Shown here: positions 37,702-50,086 of the stretch, one piece after another
Position numbering within the stretch: position 1 is the stretch's first letter
How the letters are laid out: each line of letters opens with the position of its first letter
From: Stichopus chloronotus
Lineage: Eukaryota; Echinodermata; Holothuroidea; Aspidochirotida; Stichopodidae
Direction of reading: 5' to 3'
Length of the DNA stretch: 64,000 bases
Assembly: GCA_021234535.1 (NCBI GenBank)
Contig: CM037846.1
Location: forward strand, 13,952,559 to 14,016,558
Position numbers and translations under genes: made by a program
Notes under the pieces: model-generated
Seen by the model: the letters and a program-made list of their open reading frames with translations, nothing else
Database searches by the model: none
What the model was told of the DNA's origin: nothing

Positions 37702-37999
37702 CTGCAAATTAAATGAAGATCTAACAAGAAACAAGAAGGAATGTGTGTTATAAAGCTGATAGGATGAGACTTTTGTAGATCATGGTGATTTGATTTAGCT
37801 TGTGCCAAGTGGTACACTGTATATTTTCTAAAATGATTGGGCAATTCCAACAAATACATTTGGATAATTCAAACAAAACTGTTTGGTTGATCCCACTCAC
37901 ATAGTTGAGTAAAAATTCTGTATTCAGTGTGTATGGTATAAGCCTATAAAGGCTATACAAACCCACAATTTCAAGGCTACAGGGCTAGGCTATACTGTA

Positions 38000-40900
38000 C
38001 TGTAGATGCACACAGGCTGTTAGACTCTATGATACTGTCACTTAAGTCCAGGTCATGTGTTTATCTACTCTAGAGTCTAAGTAACATTATTATTATGGCC
38101 TAGGCTGGTTAATGTACAGGTACTGTAATTTGAGTTGTAATGACCTTTTAATAACACTTTAGTCTTGCCTCTTGGGCTAACTTTACATGATCTTGACATA
38201 GTAAGCTTTGCATTTGAACTCAGCAAATCCTTAACTTGGACTCTTCCACGCTTTTACAGCTGTATTTGGAGAGGAAGGTAAAACAGTACCAGACTGTGCC
38301 TGAAATTACAATGTGAAATCCAAACTTACGCAACAATACATCATGCGTTGCACTAACCTAGACGTACGTAACTATATACTGTGGTTACTGCACTGAAGTC
38401 GGTGTCTATCAATGGACTCAGCACGTACACCAGTACCACTCAATATGTTTGTTCGTGAACCCTGGTTGATCTCTGATAGATATTAACTAGATCAGCAGAA
38501 CAGATCTTCACTATCATGCCACTGAACTACTCTTTGAGTGAACAAACATGGCTGAAAACACACTTTAGTGGCTGCACCGGAGGCTGGATGAGTAAGTGTT
38601 GAGAAGCAACGAGCGGCCAATCCAACTAATGTAGATCAGTTATTGATACTACTAAACTCTATAATCATTTGCAGTCGTTCTCAGTTGCCCTATAACAGAT
38701 ATATCATGATTTTCTTAAAACAAAGACATCTTATTAACATCTTGTTAAGTCTGCAGTCTAAAATTTACACCTGGAATAATCAACAGCTTAAGGGACAGAC
38801 CATTACAGCAGTATTAGCTATGGTGTAAAATTGGTTTTGTTGCCCTTAATATATGGCAGACTAAATACAAGTAATCTTCCCCAAACTAGTTATGGTCATC
38901 AACGTTAGCAGAAAAGGGACCAAGTGAGGCTCAGATTGCACCGAAGGCGCAGGTGGGCCCCGAACCCCTGCATCTCACTCTCATCCACTCACTCACCTTG
39001 GTATCTCTGGTACTGGTAATTGTAAGGCCATGTTACTGTATGTATGAAATTCTTCAATGTATGCATCAGATTGGATTAGCCTACTGGATATTCCTCTTAC
39101 ATTCTGGTCTAAGAAGTGTACGAGCTAGTACTACTACACTACATCCGTCTACAACAATCGTCTAGGCTAACTACTCAGTACCGTTGGCCTAAGTAAGCCA
39201 TATCATGTGAGAGTAAGACCTACTGCCTATACTGTTACCGTGAATAGGACCTAGCCTAGGCCTAACTCAACTGATTTGAAGTCCGTCTCTCACCGTGACC
39301 AAGAAAAATCGTGTTACATTGAAACTTGACCAATGAAATGTGACACAGGGCCACAAATTTCACGGTTAACTTGAATCCAGTTTCTGATTGTAAGAACAGA
39401 CATAGCAAGCAACATGAAAAACTACCAAAACAAAACTTTATAAAACTGAAGCCTCATGCCCGATGTTTTGAACTGTATGTCCTCTGATCTGCTGTTGTTA
39501 ATTTAATAACTATTATTACTAAGGTAGTAGTGTTATTTCGTTTTCGGTGCAGTGCACAGTGACATGAATCTCGCGCGAAGCAAATAGAGGGGGTACACCC
39601 GTAAAGCAAAATACTATCCGCTGGTGGCCGTCACAGGGTGTGTTTTTCAGCGGCGAATATACATGTGTCTGTATTGTGGATGTTTCTGTATGTTAGTCAC
39701 CTGGGCTCCGTTACGTCTTTTCTACTTTTTTTGTATGAATTAGTGAGCAGTGTAACTTGCTGTTTTCAGTTGTTTGTTATCTGCGACTTGATGAAGACAA
39801 GAGATCCTGTCAAAACGTCGTCGTGATTCTCACATTAGGTTTTTCCTTAATTTACTGATATCTTTATCCTACTATATATGTTCTTCAATATAAACGCCCT
39901 ATAGCCTAAGTTGCCGATATTTATTCGAAACTCATGACTTTTGACCTTTCAAAATTTTGTGACGTCATAATTTGGGGAATTCCTCAAAATAGTGGGCAAA
40001 GTCATGCCACAACTTTTTGCGGTTTACGACAAAACTATAGATCCTTATAAAACCATTTCAGATCTTCTCCTGCTACTTATGACACACAGCTTTAATAAAC
40101 ACGTGTAGCGGTATACATATATTTGTGAATACAAGTATTAATCCTTTAATGTAAGCAAATTTGGGATGAAAAACGCCCATAAGGATCAAAGAAGCATTCT
40201 CATAAATTGATGATTTACGACTAAAATAAGGGACGTGTGAAATCAAACAAGACTTCAATAAGTGTGTAATAGTATGAATATCACAAATCCAGTTTAGCCA
40301 TCTAAAACACAACTCCGAATACTACATTAAACGAAAACCCGTAAGATACACTTGCCCCCACATACTGAAACGCACTCAAGTTGCGCGGCTTAATCACAAC
40401 TTTTCAAGAGAGGGCCTGAATGAAGTTAAGCGGAAAGTACAAAACAGGCCCATACAGATGGCCGGAACACTTTCCGGGTGTCCTAACTTAGTTGCAGGCA
40501 GCGGCCGTGAAATGACGATCTCAAGGCTGTGACTTCTCAATTAATGAGAAAACTTATTAATTGGTAACTCTTTGCTTTTGTCCAGAATATTTCCACCTAC
40601 TAAATTGCGTTCGCTTGTCCGACGACCACACGTTATAACCTTAAAAAAATCTTAAGGTCAGGGCTAGCAAATGTCTTCTGGCTTGCGTATATATACTACC
40701 GTATCTACGACGAGCACCACCATTACCGTGGAATGTAGCTAGGATGGAGGGGAGGGCAGGGGGGGTGGGATAACGCCGAAAATATCTTCCAGATCACCGG
40801 AAATCATATTTTTTGAGGCCATTTTTCTGTTCACTTTAGGTTTCACTTCACCTCATACTAATAATATAGCAATTCAATGCGTTTTCAAGTAAAGTCATTT

Positions 40901-42430
40901 TGAGGTAAAAATATGATTGGGACTGACACAGTGTCCCCCCATATTATGTGGTGAGTCCACTTGCGGTTTCTACTCAGACCTGTAAAACCAGTGGCGTCCG
41001 TCACAAGGGTTGCTTGTAAATGAGTTCTTGGTGTGACCAGGGGCGTATCGTAGCTAGCATTTTGTTTCTTCTAAGGATCTGTCACATGAATGAAGCTAGT
41101 CAAAGAAAGATATGGCTGAAGACAATCTACCTCTACTACAACGACGAAACTGGAATTTTGGACTGAGGAATGACAATTGACTACTTTTTAAAGAGTCAAA
41201 TTCTCAGTGTAGGCCTAGTTTTTGGCTAAACTGTATTTTTTTTTTCAACTTTATTGGTACGGACGAATGATTTGGCCGGTAGGCCTACATAGCTAGTCAA
41301 AAAGTTTAAGTAGCTTAATTTAAAGCATGCAGTAGAAATAACAGGGTCGTTTCTTACCCCACCTCCACGTACCTCTCACTCCATGGCACCTCTATCCTCT
41401 CTCTTTTTAAGCATGGTATGATATTTTTATTTTTTATTTGTGTCTTAATGTTCTCCCTTTTCGCTATTTTGAAGTTAAATCATTTATACTTTTTGTAAGG
41501 CATATATGACTTCAAAATGTCTTATATTCGAGCATAGATTCTTTCGAACTTTTAGTCGATTTAGTGGAGTCGATTTTTGTCATTCTCATATGAATCAATT
41601 ATTGCTTAAATGGCTTTCATTAACCTCTCCGTGGACTTTACCTAAACGGTCATACGGCCGGCCGGGTAACAGTTTCATTCAGTGCAGTACGTGAACTTAG
41701 TGAAGTAAGGTAAACCGCCTTGGACTAACGGGAACTTAAACGACGGTAGATTATAATTGATTTTACTTGTTCGAGAGAGAATATTTGTAAATGTCTAAAC
41801 TAGTAAGCATGGCGTTAAATAAGGCATTTCTTTTTAGTTTTTCGTTCATTACTTCACATGACGGGTTTTCGAGTTGGGCCAACACAACAGATTGTCTTTA
41901 GTAAACAGTCTTTAGCCTAGGCCTGGCACTTTAACTGCTCAATGTTAGTCTTCAATATCACGCGTAGCATGCAACTTAGGTATTGACGTACGATCATGTT
42001 GAGAGCGTTGGTTTGTCCTAATGAAGGTCTAACTACTAACTATAGCCTAGGGTCGCTAGCCTTGGCTCAGCTAAATGCCGTTCGTTTGTCCGATCAAACT
42101 AAGCTAGGCCTAGTCTAGGCTAACTGAATTACTAGGCCTATCACTATAGGCCTAAACAAGCTATCAGTATCAGCCTTCTATAGTCCCTGGTCTGGTATGG
42201 TGGGCGCTATCGTTATAATGACGTAAGCTGCAGTGGCCTACTTAATGAAGTTGAATTGATCTACGATATTTTAATAGGACCTAGCCAAGACGCCCCCGGG
42301 ACAAGCTAGGCTAAAAGATGAATATGCTCCAAGGGTCCCCTGCAGGCTGTAATCCTTAACCTGTTCGAGGTGCTTTCGCCATGTCAGGCTCCCAGTGCTA
42401 GCTATAGGCTGTGGCAACAAATCAAGCACA
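38000..42430. other. intergenic region between divergent PMS1 and TEX12-like genes
   Basis: No supported coding exon was seen. The leader exon and promoter of PMS1 must lie in the left part and those of the TEX12-like gene in the right part, but I could not place them. The stretch has many 'aggcctagg' and 'gcctaggc' words (for example 39250, 42110-42150). Confidence 0.4.
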
Positions 42431-42479
42431 GGCCAGCATGAAGAAACAATAAAACTACTGAGAAACTAGTGACTAGAAA

Positions 42480-43170
42480 GTGTCATATTTCTGCAATCTT
42501 ACCAAGAGGTAATGCAGTTTGATATGTATGGCATGCACCAACTGATAGTGGCATTCCATTTAGTGCTCATAATGTTACAGTTTACCGTCTTCTTCACCAC
42601 TTTGCCTCTTCAGCTGCACCCCCCCCCCCCCATTGTGTATTAAAAGCATGTTTAAACAAGCCAAGTTTCTATAAAGTAATTATCACTTACAATAAAATAA
42701 CCTACTGTAGATCAGAGAATAGTATAGGATACTTAGCAGAAATTCACAAGGTTTGAGAGACATATTGTAGACCAAAGTGCCATTTTCTGTAATCTTCATA
42801 AGAGTTTTTCTTGTCCAAACTTCGTTTAGTACGCTATGTGCCTACTGATGGTGGGACCTTGCTTAGATAGTGTCAACTTCAACCCCCTCCCCCTTGATTC
42901 TCTTAAAACATGTCTTCCTTTTTTGTAAAATCTGTTCCTGAAAATTAGGCACTTAAAACATTACGCTGTTGTTGTAAGGTATCTGGTACATGAACTTGAT
43001 GAGGCTATGTTTCATTGTGACCATCAACAAAGTATTAAAAGCACGTTTAAACAAGCCAAGTTTCACAGATCTGTGATCATTCTTGTTCTTTAGTGGGCTA
43101 ATCACATAATTTTCTGAATAAAGTGATTATCACTTTAAAAAATAACCTAGATCAGAGCCATTACTTAATG
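42480..43170. repeat. diverged tandem duplication just upstream of the TEX12-like gene
   Basis: 'gtattaaaagcatgtttaaa' at 42637 recurs at 43032 (offset 395). The following 'gattatcactt...aataacct...gatcagag' and the preceding 'aactgatagtggc' or 'tactgatggtggg' words also recur. The cores match the TIR-family repeat. The second copy ends about 80 bp before the start codon. Confidence 0.6.
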
Positions 43171-43245
43171 AATTCTTTGAAAACTAATTCCTCCTACAGC
43201 ATTGAGCTGTACATCTTCCAACGTTTGAAGCAATTGTTATTTAAT

Positions 43246-43350
43246 ATGGATTTTAAATCAAGTGTTGGGAACATGCAAACAGAGTCATGTGACAACAGCA
43301 TGAAGGAGCTCCCACAAACAGAAGGTCATTTATCTTTAGAAAAAGACATG
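43246..43350 (+). CDS. TEX12: TEX12-like exon 1
   Basis: Begins MDFKSSVGNMQTESCDN and ends at the donor ATG|GTAAGT, phase 0. The frame is open further upstream to 43123, but an acceptor-like TCCTACAG near 43198 suggests the upstream part is untranslated or intronic. Confidence 0.5.
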
Positions 43351-46122
43351 GTAAGTATTGTAACAAAGTAAGATCACACTATGCAACCTCGTATATTAAT
43401 ACTTTTTTGGCAACTACAGCAAAATTAAGTGTTAGATGTTTCTAATGCAGAAAAACCTACATTTTTTTCTTCTTTTTTTTTCCAAATTCATTTAGCATCA
43501 AGTTAATTTAGACCGACCAATTCTTATCCTGTTTTCGATTGGTAGCACTATTCGAGTCATTTGCCAAAGTTAGTAAAGACTTCATAACAAGTAACGACCT
43601 ATAAACAAATGATTCTTAGATAATATCCACTTACCAGTAAAATTAATACTTCAAGAAATTTTTATCTTTTACTCTCAAATCCTCCCAAATGAACGTCAGC
43701 ATGATCAGAAATCATCCATGGAAGTTGGTCCCTCTGGTGATTTCAAGATTCCCCATAGCGCCATAAAATCAAACGTGGAATTTAACAGGACGAATATGTC
43801 ATATGATGATAAGGATACTCATAAATCACATCGAATAAATGAGGGCGCTCTCAGCACATCCTTTCAAAGCGTATTACCAGGACAGTCTGAAGTCTCCTTC
43901 GAAAAAGTATTGAAAGGTAACTATGAGGACCACGTTGAGTTTATATTAATAAATTTGTGATGACTTTAAAGGGTGCAAACACATGGCAATGCTTATAATT
44001 AATACAATTAGTCAAGTTTCACATCCAATATTTATGACAAGTGTCAAGAGTTTGACCTTGGCTTATGATGTTTGCATATATGTACTATTATTAAGGTGAA
44101 AAGTGTCTGCCTCACAAATTGTCGAAGCCAAATTCAATCGTCAATTACACATTAATGTACCTCTGTCTATGAGAGAGGAGGGTCCTCTTAGTGTGAACAT
44201 TTGTCGTTAATATGTGATGAAAACTTGCCAGCTTTAAAAATTATTTATTGACTTTCACGTAACAACTCATTGTGCGGTTAAAGAGGCACAAAATGTACCT
44301 TTTTTATATTGAATTTAAAATTATCTGGTAATGCTGTGTACTTGCTCTGTTTGTCAAAGATTTGAGACAAAGAATGAAAAACATGATGATCTAAAAGTAA
44401 CTGCTTTCATGAAAGAGCAATCCTGATGTAAGGCTTTTGTTAATATTGTATGTTGACTTAGTATAGTTCCAAGCAAGCTTCAAGTTACTTCATTCATTTC
44501 AACGAATAATACAGAAGTTGTTTGTTTGTTGTTGCCTTTTCGTTTTCCTTTTTTCTTTTCATTATTGACTTTGTATTAACTCAATCGCTACAAATATTTT
44601 TGCGTGTTTGTTAGTGGTGATTACCGCCCAAAGAGATTCTTGGCTCTCCGTCATCCCTACACACATCCTTCATTTTTATGTAATTAGGTACCTACTGTGA
44701 AATTGTCGACCTGGTTCTTGTGGTAAGTGAAAGTGAGTCTTGTGCACGAAGAAAATATGATCACAACTTGAAAATTCGTTAATCATAAGCAATAGGAACG
44801 TTGGTCACGCGATTTGATATGATTCTGCAAAATCCATTCGCTTTCAGATGCCGCTAACGATCTGAAGTCTGGGTGTATTCAGTGGACACATGTTTTCAAG
44901 TGAGTTTACTTTTAAAATACTCCATTACATTTTTCTCTGTGAAAAAAAAATCTAAATAAAGCAGAAGAAATCCAACGGGGGTGTTTGTTTGGGGTCGTTT
45001 GGTACTTTTATAATTACCTTACCTTTTTCATTCTTACCTACAGTAAGAGCTTTTAGAGTGCTATAGAAGTGACCTTGGTCACTTGTATGTTACTTCAAAA
45101 TGATGTGCGTCACGTAACAATGCACAGAATTATTATGTTTTTAAGTACAATCGCATTCACTTCAAAACAAGTGCAAGAGGAAGTGTGGGGAAGAAAGATA
45201 TCGCCTCGTCGAAAGTGACTTCAGATTACAACTAACGGCGGGCTGGAAATTAAAATATGTTTTCCACGTTCGCGTAGTCCTAAAGAAAGGGAAGGGGGGG
45301 GGAGGGGCGTTTATTTGAGAGGGTTATTTAGAAGGATAAATACGCTTGTGCGATTGATGGGTTGTGTTCCTTGACAATGTTTAGTTTATTTGTTCATAGT
45401 AGTTTACTTGTCAATTGATCTCCTGAAAACAATAGAACGGTGAATTCTTGATATTACTTTAGAATAAATTCAATAGCATGCGTCATTTTCTGTCAGTGGA
45501 TCACCTCCGCAAAACAGGTCATTCTATTGTCATTCAATGAGAAAGATGTCAGCAAATTCCACGCAAACGATGGTCAGCAAATAAAGAAAAGCGAAATGTT
45601 CTAAGCCGCAAAATGTCCCTCAGACCCGAGGAAGAGCATGGTACAAAGATAATGCTTTCCTAACCTGTTTACATAATGCTAAAACAACGTTTACATGCAT
45701 GTATTTTAGGAATACGAAAAAAAAGAAATAATACCAAAAGTTGTTGAACACAAGGAAACTTAATTTCAGTGAAAAATTTGTAAAGACTAGTTGGGAACCA
45801 TTTGGCTTCAGCGAGAAGAGAAACCTCTGCGGCCATGATTGCGCATGTATGTGTGTGTTTGTTTAAATTACGACATCACTTGGTGAGAATGTGTTACCCA
45901 CAACGTACAGTCTGCAAATTTCCAAGAATATCTGTCAGACTGATTACAAATGGGCAAATATATTTGCTCAACAGGGAGAGTGAAGACTTTGAAAATTTTT
46001 GTCCTAACCGTGTCGACAAACTTCTAGCAGAAGCAAAGTCGTTGGAAGGAAACTTACTCCAGCAGAAGGAACAACTCATGAAGAGGCTCAAGGCCTTATC
46101 CCGTACACTGAAAATGGATTGA
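43246..46122 (+). CDS. TEX12: TEX12-like synaptonemal complex central element protein, four coding exons
   Basis: Exons 43246-43350, 43700-43916, 44848-44899 and 45975-46122 join in phases 0, 1 and 2 into 522 nt, 173 residues. The last ~80 residues resemble TEX12: SFEKVLKDAANDLK parallels EALEKDLNDVSKEI, and RVDKLLAEAKSLEGNLLQQK parallels the human [20 protein letters not shown] stretch. Both proteins end near a TL-basic pair (SRTLKMD here, ANTLHR in human). This part should be helical; residues 1-95 are polar, Ser-rich and probably disordered. Human TEX12 has 123 residues, so the N-terminus here is longer. In mammals TEX12 assembles with SYCE2 into fibres of the central element in meiosis. 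Identity is modest and was judged by eye, so another small coiled-coil protein is possible. The gene diverges from PMS1. Confidence 0.6.
43700..43916 (+). CDS. TEX12: TEX12-like exon 2
   Basis: Acceptor AACGTCAG, donor AAAG|GTAACT, phase 1. Encodes HDQKSSMEVGPSGDFK through LPGQSEVSFEKVLK. Confidence 0.55.
44848..44899 (+). CDS. TEX12: TEX12-like exon 3 (52 nt)
   Basis: Acceptor CGCTTTCAG, donor TTCAA|GTGAGT, phase 2. Encodes AANDLKSGCIQWTHVF and fits the phases on both sides exactly. Confidence 0.6.
45975..46122 (+). CDS. TEX12: TEX12-like exon 4 (C-terminal coiled coil, stop)
   Basis: Acceptor TTTGCTCAACAG, ends LSRTLKMD and TGA. Open frame also runs upstream to 45802, but that part has no helix-forming character. 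An AATAAA at 47317-47322 is one possible polyadenylation signal. Confidence 0.65.
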
Positions 46123-47740
46123 TAACATCCAGCTGCTTGTCATCGGGTATCTCAGCCATGGATATTTATCCATGAATATTCAAGTTATTCGCGTTCGTTT
46201 CATATATTCATCTCATCTTGATGACTATTGCATTGTACTAAATCAGAGATTTTTACCAACCGTTCCAGAAGAGACTTAATAGTGGGACAGCAAACTCATC
46301 TCCACAAAATGTATGGTCCTCTTTAACATTATCTTTTCACTGAGAATGGATGATACATTCCGGTGGCTGCCAACCACATTTAAAAATGAAGTGCACTCAT
46401 TTACAGGGGTATTCCGTTGTTGATTGATCTTCTGTAATAGAGCCTAATGTACATTTTGCTCGATCGTACAGCAGTGCATATTTGACACAAATTAGAGCGT
46501 TTTTTATGAGAACTCTGACAAATCATTTTAGGCAACAAATGACCTTATTGCTTTCATGCTTCTGTAATGATAAAAATAATCTCATTAATATGCATTTTAG
46601 GGGGAGGGGTGGATTGACATGTCCTCCTTCTACAAGCTTGATAGGCTATGAAATATGAAACCTTCAAATGCTAGAATGGGTCATGTCAAAACTTAGTTTA
46701 TTATTTTGGATTAGAAGTGATAGTACGCATTCCAATGAGTCAATTAGGCTTAAAGGAATTCTCCACCATCGCTTTTCATGTGTCTTAAAAATATACAAAC
46801 TTTTTTGTACGCTTCGTCCTTATGTTCAGGAAATATCTCACAAAAAAAAAAATAATGATCGAAAAATGAATGTTTTAGTAAATATTTGAGGTAAAACCCT
46901 GGCGCTAGAAATCAGTAGCCTGTGACACACACATTTTCATCTCGCATTGAGGGTTGTGATATTGTTCTGATCTTCTATTTGGAGCCAGAACCTTAGTTTC
47001 ACCAGGGAGCGACATAATCTTACGTTCCAAGGCATTGTTTAAGGAAAACTACTTATTTAAGGATTGGGTTACTCAACTGATGTAAGAAAGCTCCTTCTCG
47101 AAAATCTCGGAAAACAGAACGGTAAGAAAACCATATACAGCATTACGGCAACCTTTCTTGTGTTAGTGGAAAATCCCTTTAACAAAAGAGTTACGAACGC
47201 TTACCTTAGACTCAACAACAGTTCATTCAAGTTTCTTCCTATGTAATGCAATGATATTAGTACATAGTGCGAACCTGTCCTTGCTACAGTATGGTTACAT
47301 AATGGATGGGACCTCGAATAAACCTGTTTCACCCAAAGGTTTGAAAATGTAAAAACTCTAGAAGTTTAAATCGAACTGAAATTCTACATAGCACAGCAGT
47401 AGTCCATAGTCTGTAGATGGTCACTACTGTGTTGGCCCTGATATAGCATACATACTTAATGAGTGGAGTGGACTAGGGCGAGGCTAGATGTAAAAATCTA
47501 GTAAAAGTATTGATTTCAAGGTCAATTTACATTTTTTTTTCATCTAACATAGTATAAGGATGTTGGTTTATAGTGTCCTCCTGTTCAATGTATAAAGCGA
47601 CAGGCGTCACCTCTCGTTAATTTGCTTAATTGATTAATTCACACCTGCTTATAATCTTTGAAAAGGATGTCGTATCAAAAAGCTTTGATGCAAGGTTCAT
47701 TGCCGACAATCAACTCAAAACCACTGTCTCAAAATTCGTA
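46123..47740. other. 3' flank of the TEX12-like gene, no gene recognised
   Basis: Likely 3' UTR and intergenic DNA. Short open frames at 46668-46889 and 47064-47246 lack support. Confidence 0.4.
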
Positions 47741-47769
47741 GCGACTGGCTATCTCTTTAGAACAGACCC

Positions 47770-47852
47770 GTACTCAGGGGGGGGGGGGGTGGCTGTCGGA
47801 GGGTTCGAACGACCCACCCCGACTTGAGGGAGGTCCATTTTTTCAGCCCTGT
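47770..47852. repeat. dispersed G-rich repeat, copy 2
   Basis: A poly-G run followed by 'gttcgaacgaccca', 'gacttgagggaggtccattt' and 'cagccctgttttt', the same order as at 1762-1870. Confidence 0.65.
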
Positions 47853-47857
47853 TTTTG

Positions 47858-47895
47858 AACAACAACAACAACAACAACAACAACAATAACAGCAA
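47858..47895. repeat. (CAA)n microsatellite
   Basis: About 11 CAA units directly after the G-rich repeat. Confidence 0.9.
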
Positions 47896-48789
47896 CGATG
47901 ATTTTTTTATTCCACTCAATTTATAGCAAAGAACAATACATTTATGAATTAAAATCGTAAGATGTATTCTGGTCATCAAGTTTTTCAGTTTATCTGCACA
48001 AAATTAGGATTAAAGTGAAAGACGTTAACTACTCTTTATCAAAATAAAATTTAATCAAAAAGAGTGTTACAAAAATTGAATGCATTTCTTAGAGACTCAA
48101 ACGTAATCGGATGGTGGATGCTTGTTGAAGAAAGACGCTTTTCAACTTGAAGTAAAAATTTAAAGTTATGCATTAAAATTCAACACAATTCGGTATTTCC
48201 TGGGACATCCTTTCCCGATAAATGAAATACTTTATATTAAAAATGAGAAAATTATACGGATGTTTCTGACAAAAGTTATAACCAAAAAATAGATCCTGTT
48301 TAGATAAGGAGAACCGTTGCCCCAAGACTCTCTGCTCAACATCTAAAATAAAATTTGAAACCAGCGCACAATCCCAAAATAAGTGACTCAATGTTTCCTC
48401 ATGCTGTTTACAAAAGGTGCACAAAGCATCAGCCCTTTGCTGCATATGAAAAAGTAATTTGTTTGTGCCTAGAATACGATGTAAAAAACGGAACTGAAAA
48501 TACTTTAATTTACTATCTCTTAGAGAGCTAAAGGGATTTGGAAAATAGTATTCCAAAGACATGGGTCTAAGTTAAAATCTCTATTCCATTTAACAATGGC
48601 TTTCGGAGGGACAGTAGTAGACTTTACAATACACTTATAAATTCCTCTAGAGACCGAGGGCATTCTCCAAAAGGCAGATACATTCGTGGCAACGTTCTCT
48701 TCAACTGTTTCTAGTTCCATAAAATGAGGTCTCCACTATTTTGGAATGGCTGAATAAATACCATACAAAAAAGTGAAAGGGCAATAATT

Positions 48790-48958
48790 AAAGGTTAATG
48801 AACGCTGGACCGTGTATTAACTGTAGGATAATGCGCGATTCGGGGGTTAATGCAAGCGATGCACGAGGGCGCAGCCCGAGTGCATCCAGCGATAGCATTA
48901 ACCCCCGAGAGCCCATTATACCACAGTTAATACACAGGTCCAGAGTTGATTAACCTTT
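48790..48958. repeat. near-perfect hairpin (fold-back) at the left end of the insertion
   Basis: Arms of about 75 bp: 'aaaggttaatgaacgctgga' on the left is matched inversely by 'tccagagttgattaaccttt' on the right, and 'cgggggttaatgc' by 'gcattaacccccg'. The inner pair 'gatgcacgag' and 'cgagtgcatc' brackets a small loop. Confidence 0.85.
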
Positions 48959-50086
48959 TTCATACCTACCAACGAGATTTGGATAAAATAGGACGAAAAA
49001 AGAAAGGAATTTGGTCCTTAAATAACCGCATTTTTATTAAAAAGGAACCCCGAGGAAAGGTAAACAAATTTACAACATGTCAACAATATTCGTGCGCAAA
49101 ACAGAAAGTAACCCCTAGACAAAAGGAATAACAATAACAATTGACATAGCAGCAACGCGTGCTTTAGTTCGTTTGTCGTGCTTTACAGTTCGTTCAGTTT
49201 GCAACTTGTAGTGTACTAATGTGTGCACGCGCGCTGTGGTCAGTGTACGTACGTGTATTCACTGTGTAGTGTGTACGTAACTATACTGCGTGCTACAGAG
49301 CGTTGTACAGCTGCAGGGCCTGATTACTGATTTTGGATAAAGACAGTGACAGATTCATGACTGAACATTTCGAGAAAAACTGCTTGAGGTCTTACTCTCA
49401 GTCCTAACAGCAGCAAAGAGTGGAAGACTTGTTGTGCCAGTGCGGATCCTAATTTCCTGTGGGTGTGAGAGTTCTGAGTAGTCTATGCAAAATTTCGGAA
49501 GAAAATAAATCCGGTGGTTGTATGGAGACCCTTCAAGATGGCGATGTATTGCAGACCTTGGTCCTCTTTACGATGTTATTGCATAGGGAATTGTTTTTGA
49601 ACATTAGAACAGAACAGAATTTTACAAAGAAGGAAAGCTAATTCCGGTAGGCTATTAAAATTTTATGGTGTTCAAAATATGCGGAAGCAGGTTTCACTCG
49701 ACACAATTCTGGTATTTAGGTAAGATTAGGCGACCCTACGTCAGAGGGATTACCACTGACACTGTATACTGTGCTGTTGTTACGTAGATTTACCTACATT
49801 TTACTTCTGAGCAGGCCCTAGGCGCGGCCTAGGTAACGTTAGAACTACGAACTTCTAATCGAACGTTACTTCACTAGCGTAGGCCTGATACTAGTAGTAC
49901 TGTGTTAGACATTGTTTTGTGCAAGATATATAGCAGACTGAAAAGACACTGTCGATTTTCAGTTCTATTGTATTCATCCGCCGGTGATCGACCGTGGTGT
50001 AACAAGTTGGGTTACCAGCGATTAACCCACGGTCACCTGACTGAGATGGACCAATAGGAGTTGAGGATTCTTTCCAAGTATGTATG
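48792..50086. mobile_element. 1.3 kb insertion inside LINE A with flanking AATTAA duplication
   Basis: ORF2 is cut between FKRMFNIN and YCPFTFLYG. The intact related LINEs show these parts are adjacent. AATTAA occurs on both sides (48786-48791 and 50087-50092) but only once in the rebuilt target, so it is a 6 bp (or TTAA) duplication. The insert has no transposase frame, so it is non-autonomous. Its left end starts exactly with a hairpin; near its right end a shorter inverted pair (gtgatcgaccgtgg / ccacggtcac) occurs. Confidence 0.7.
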
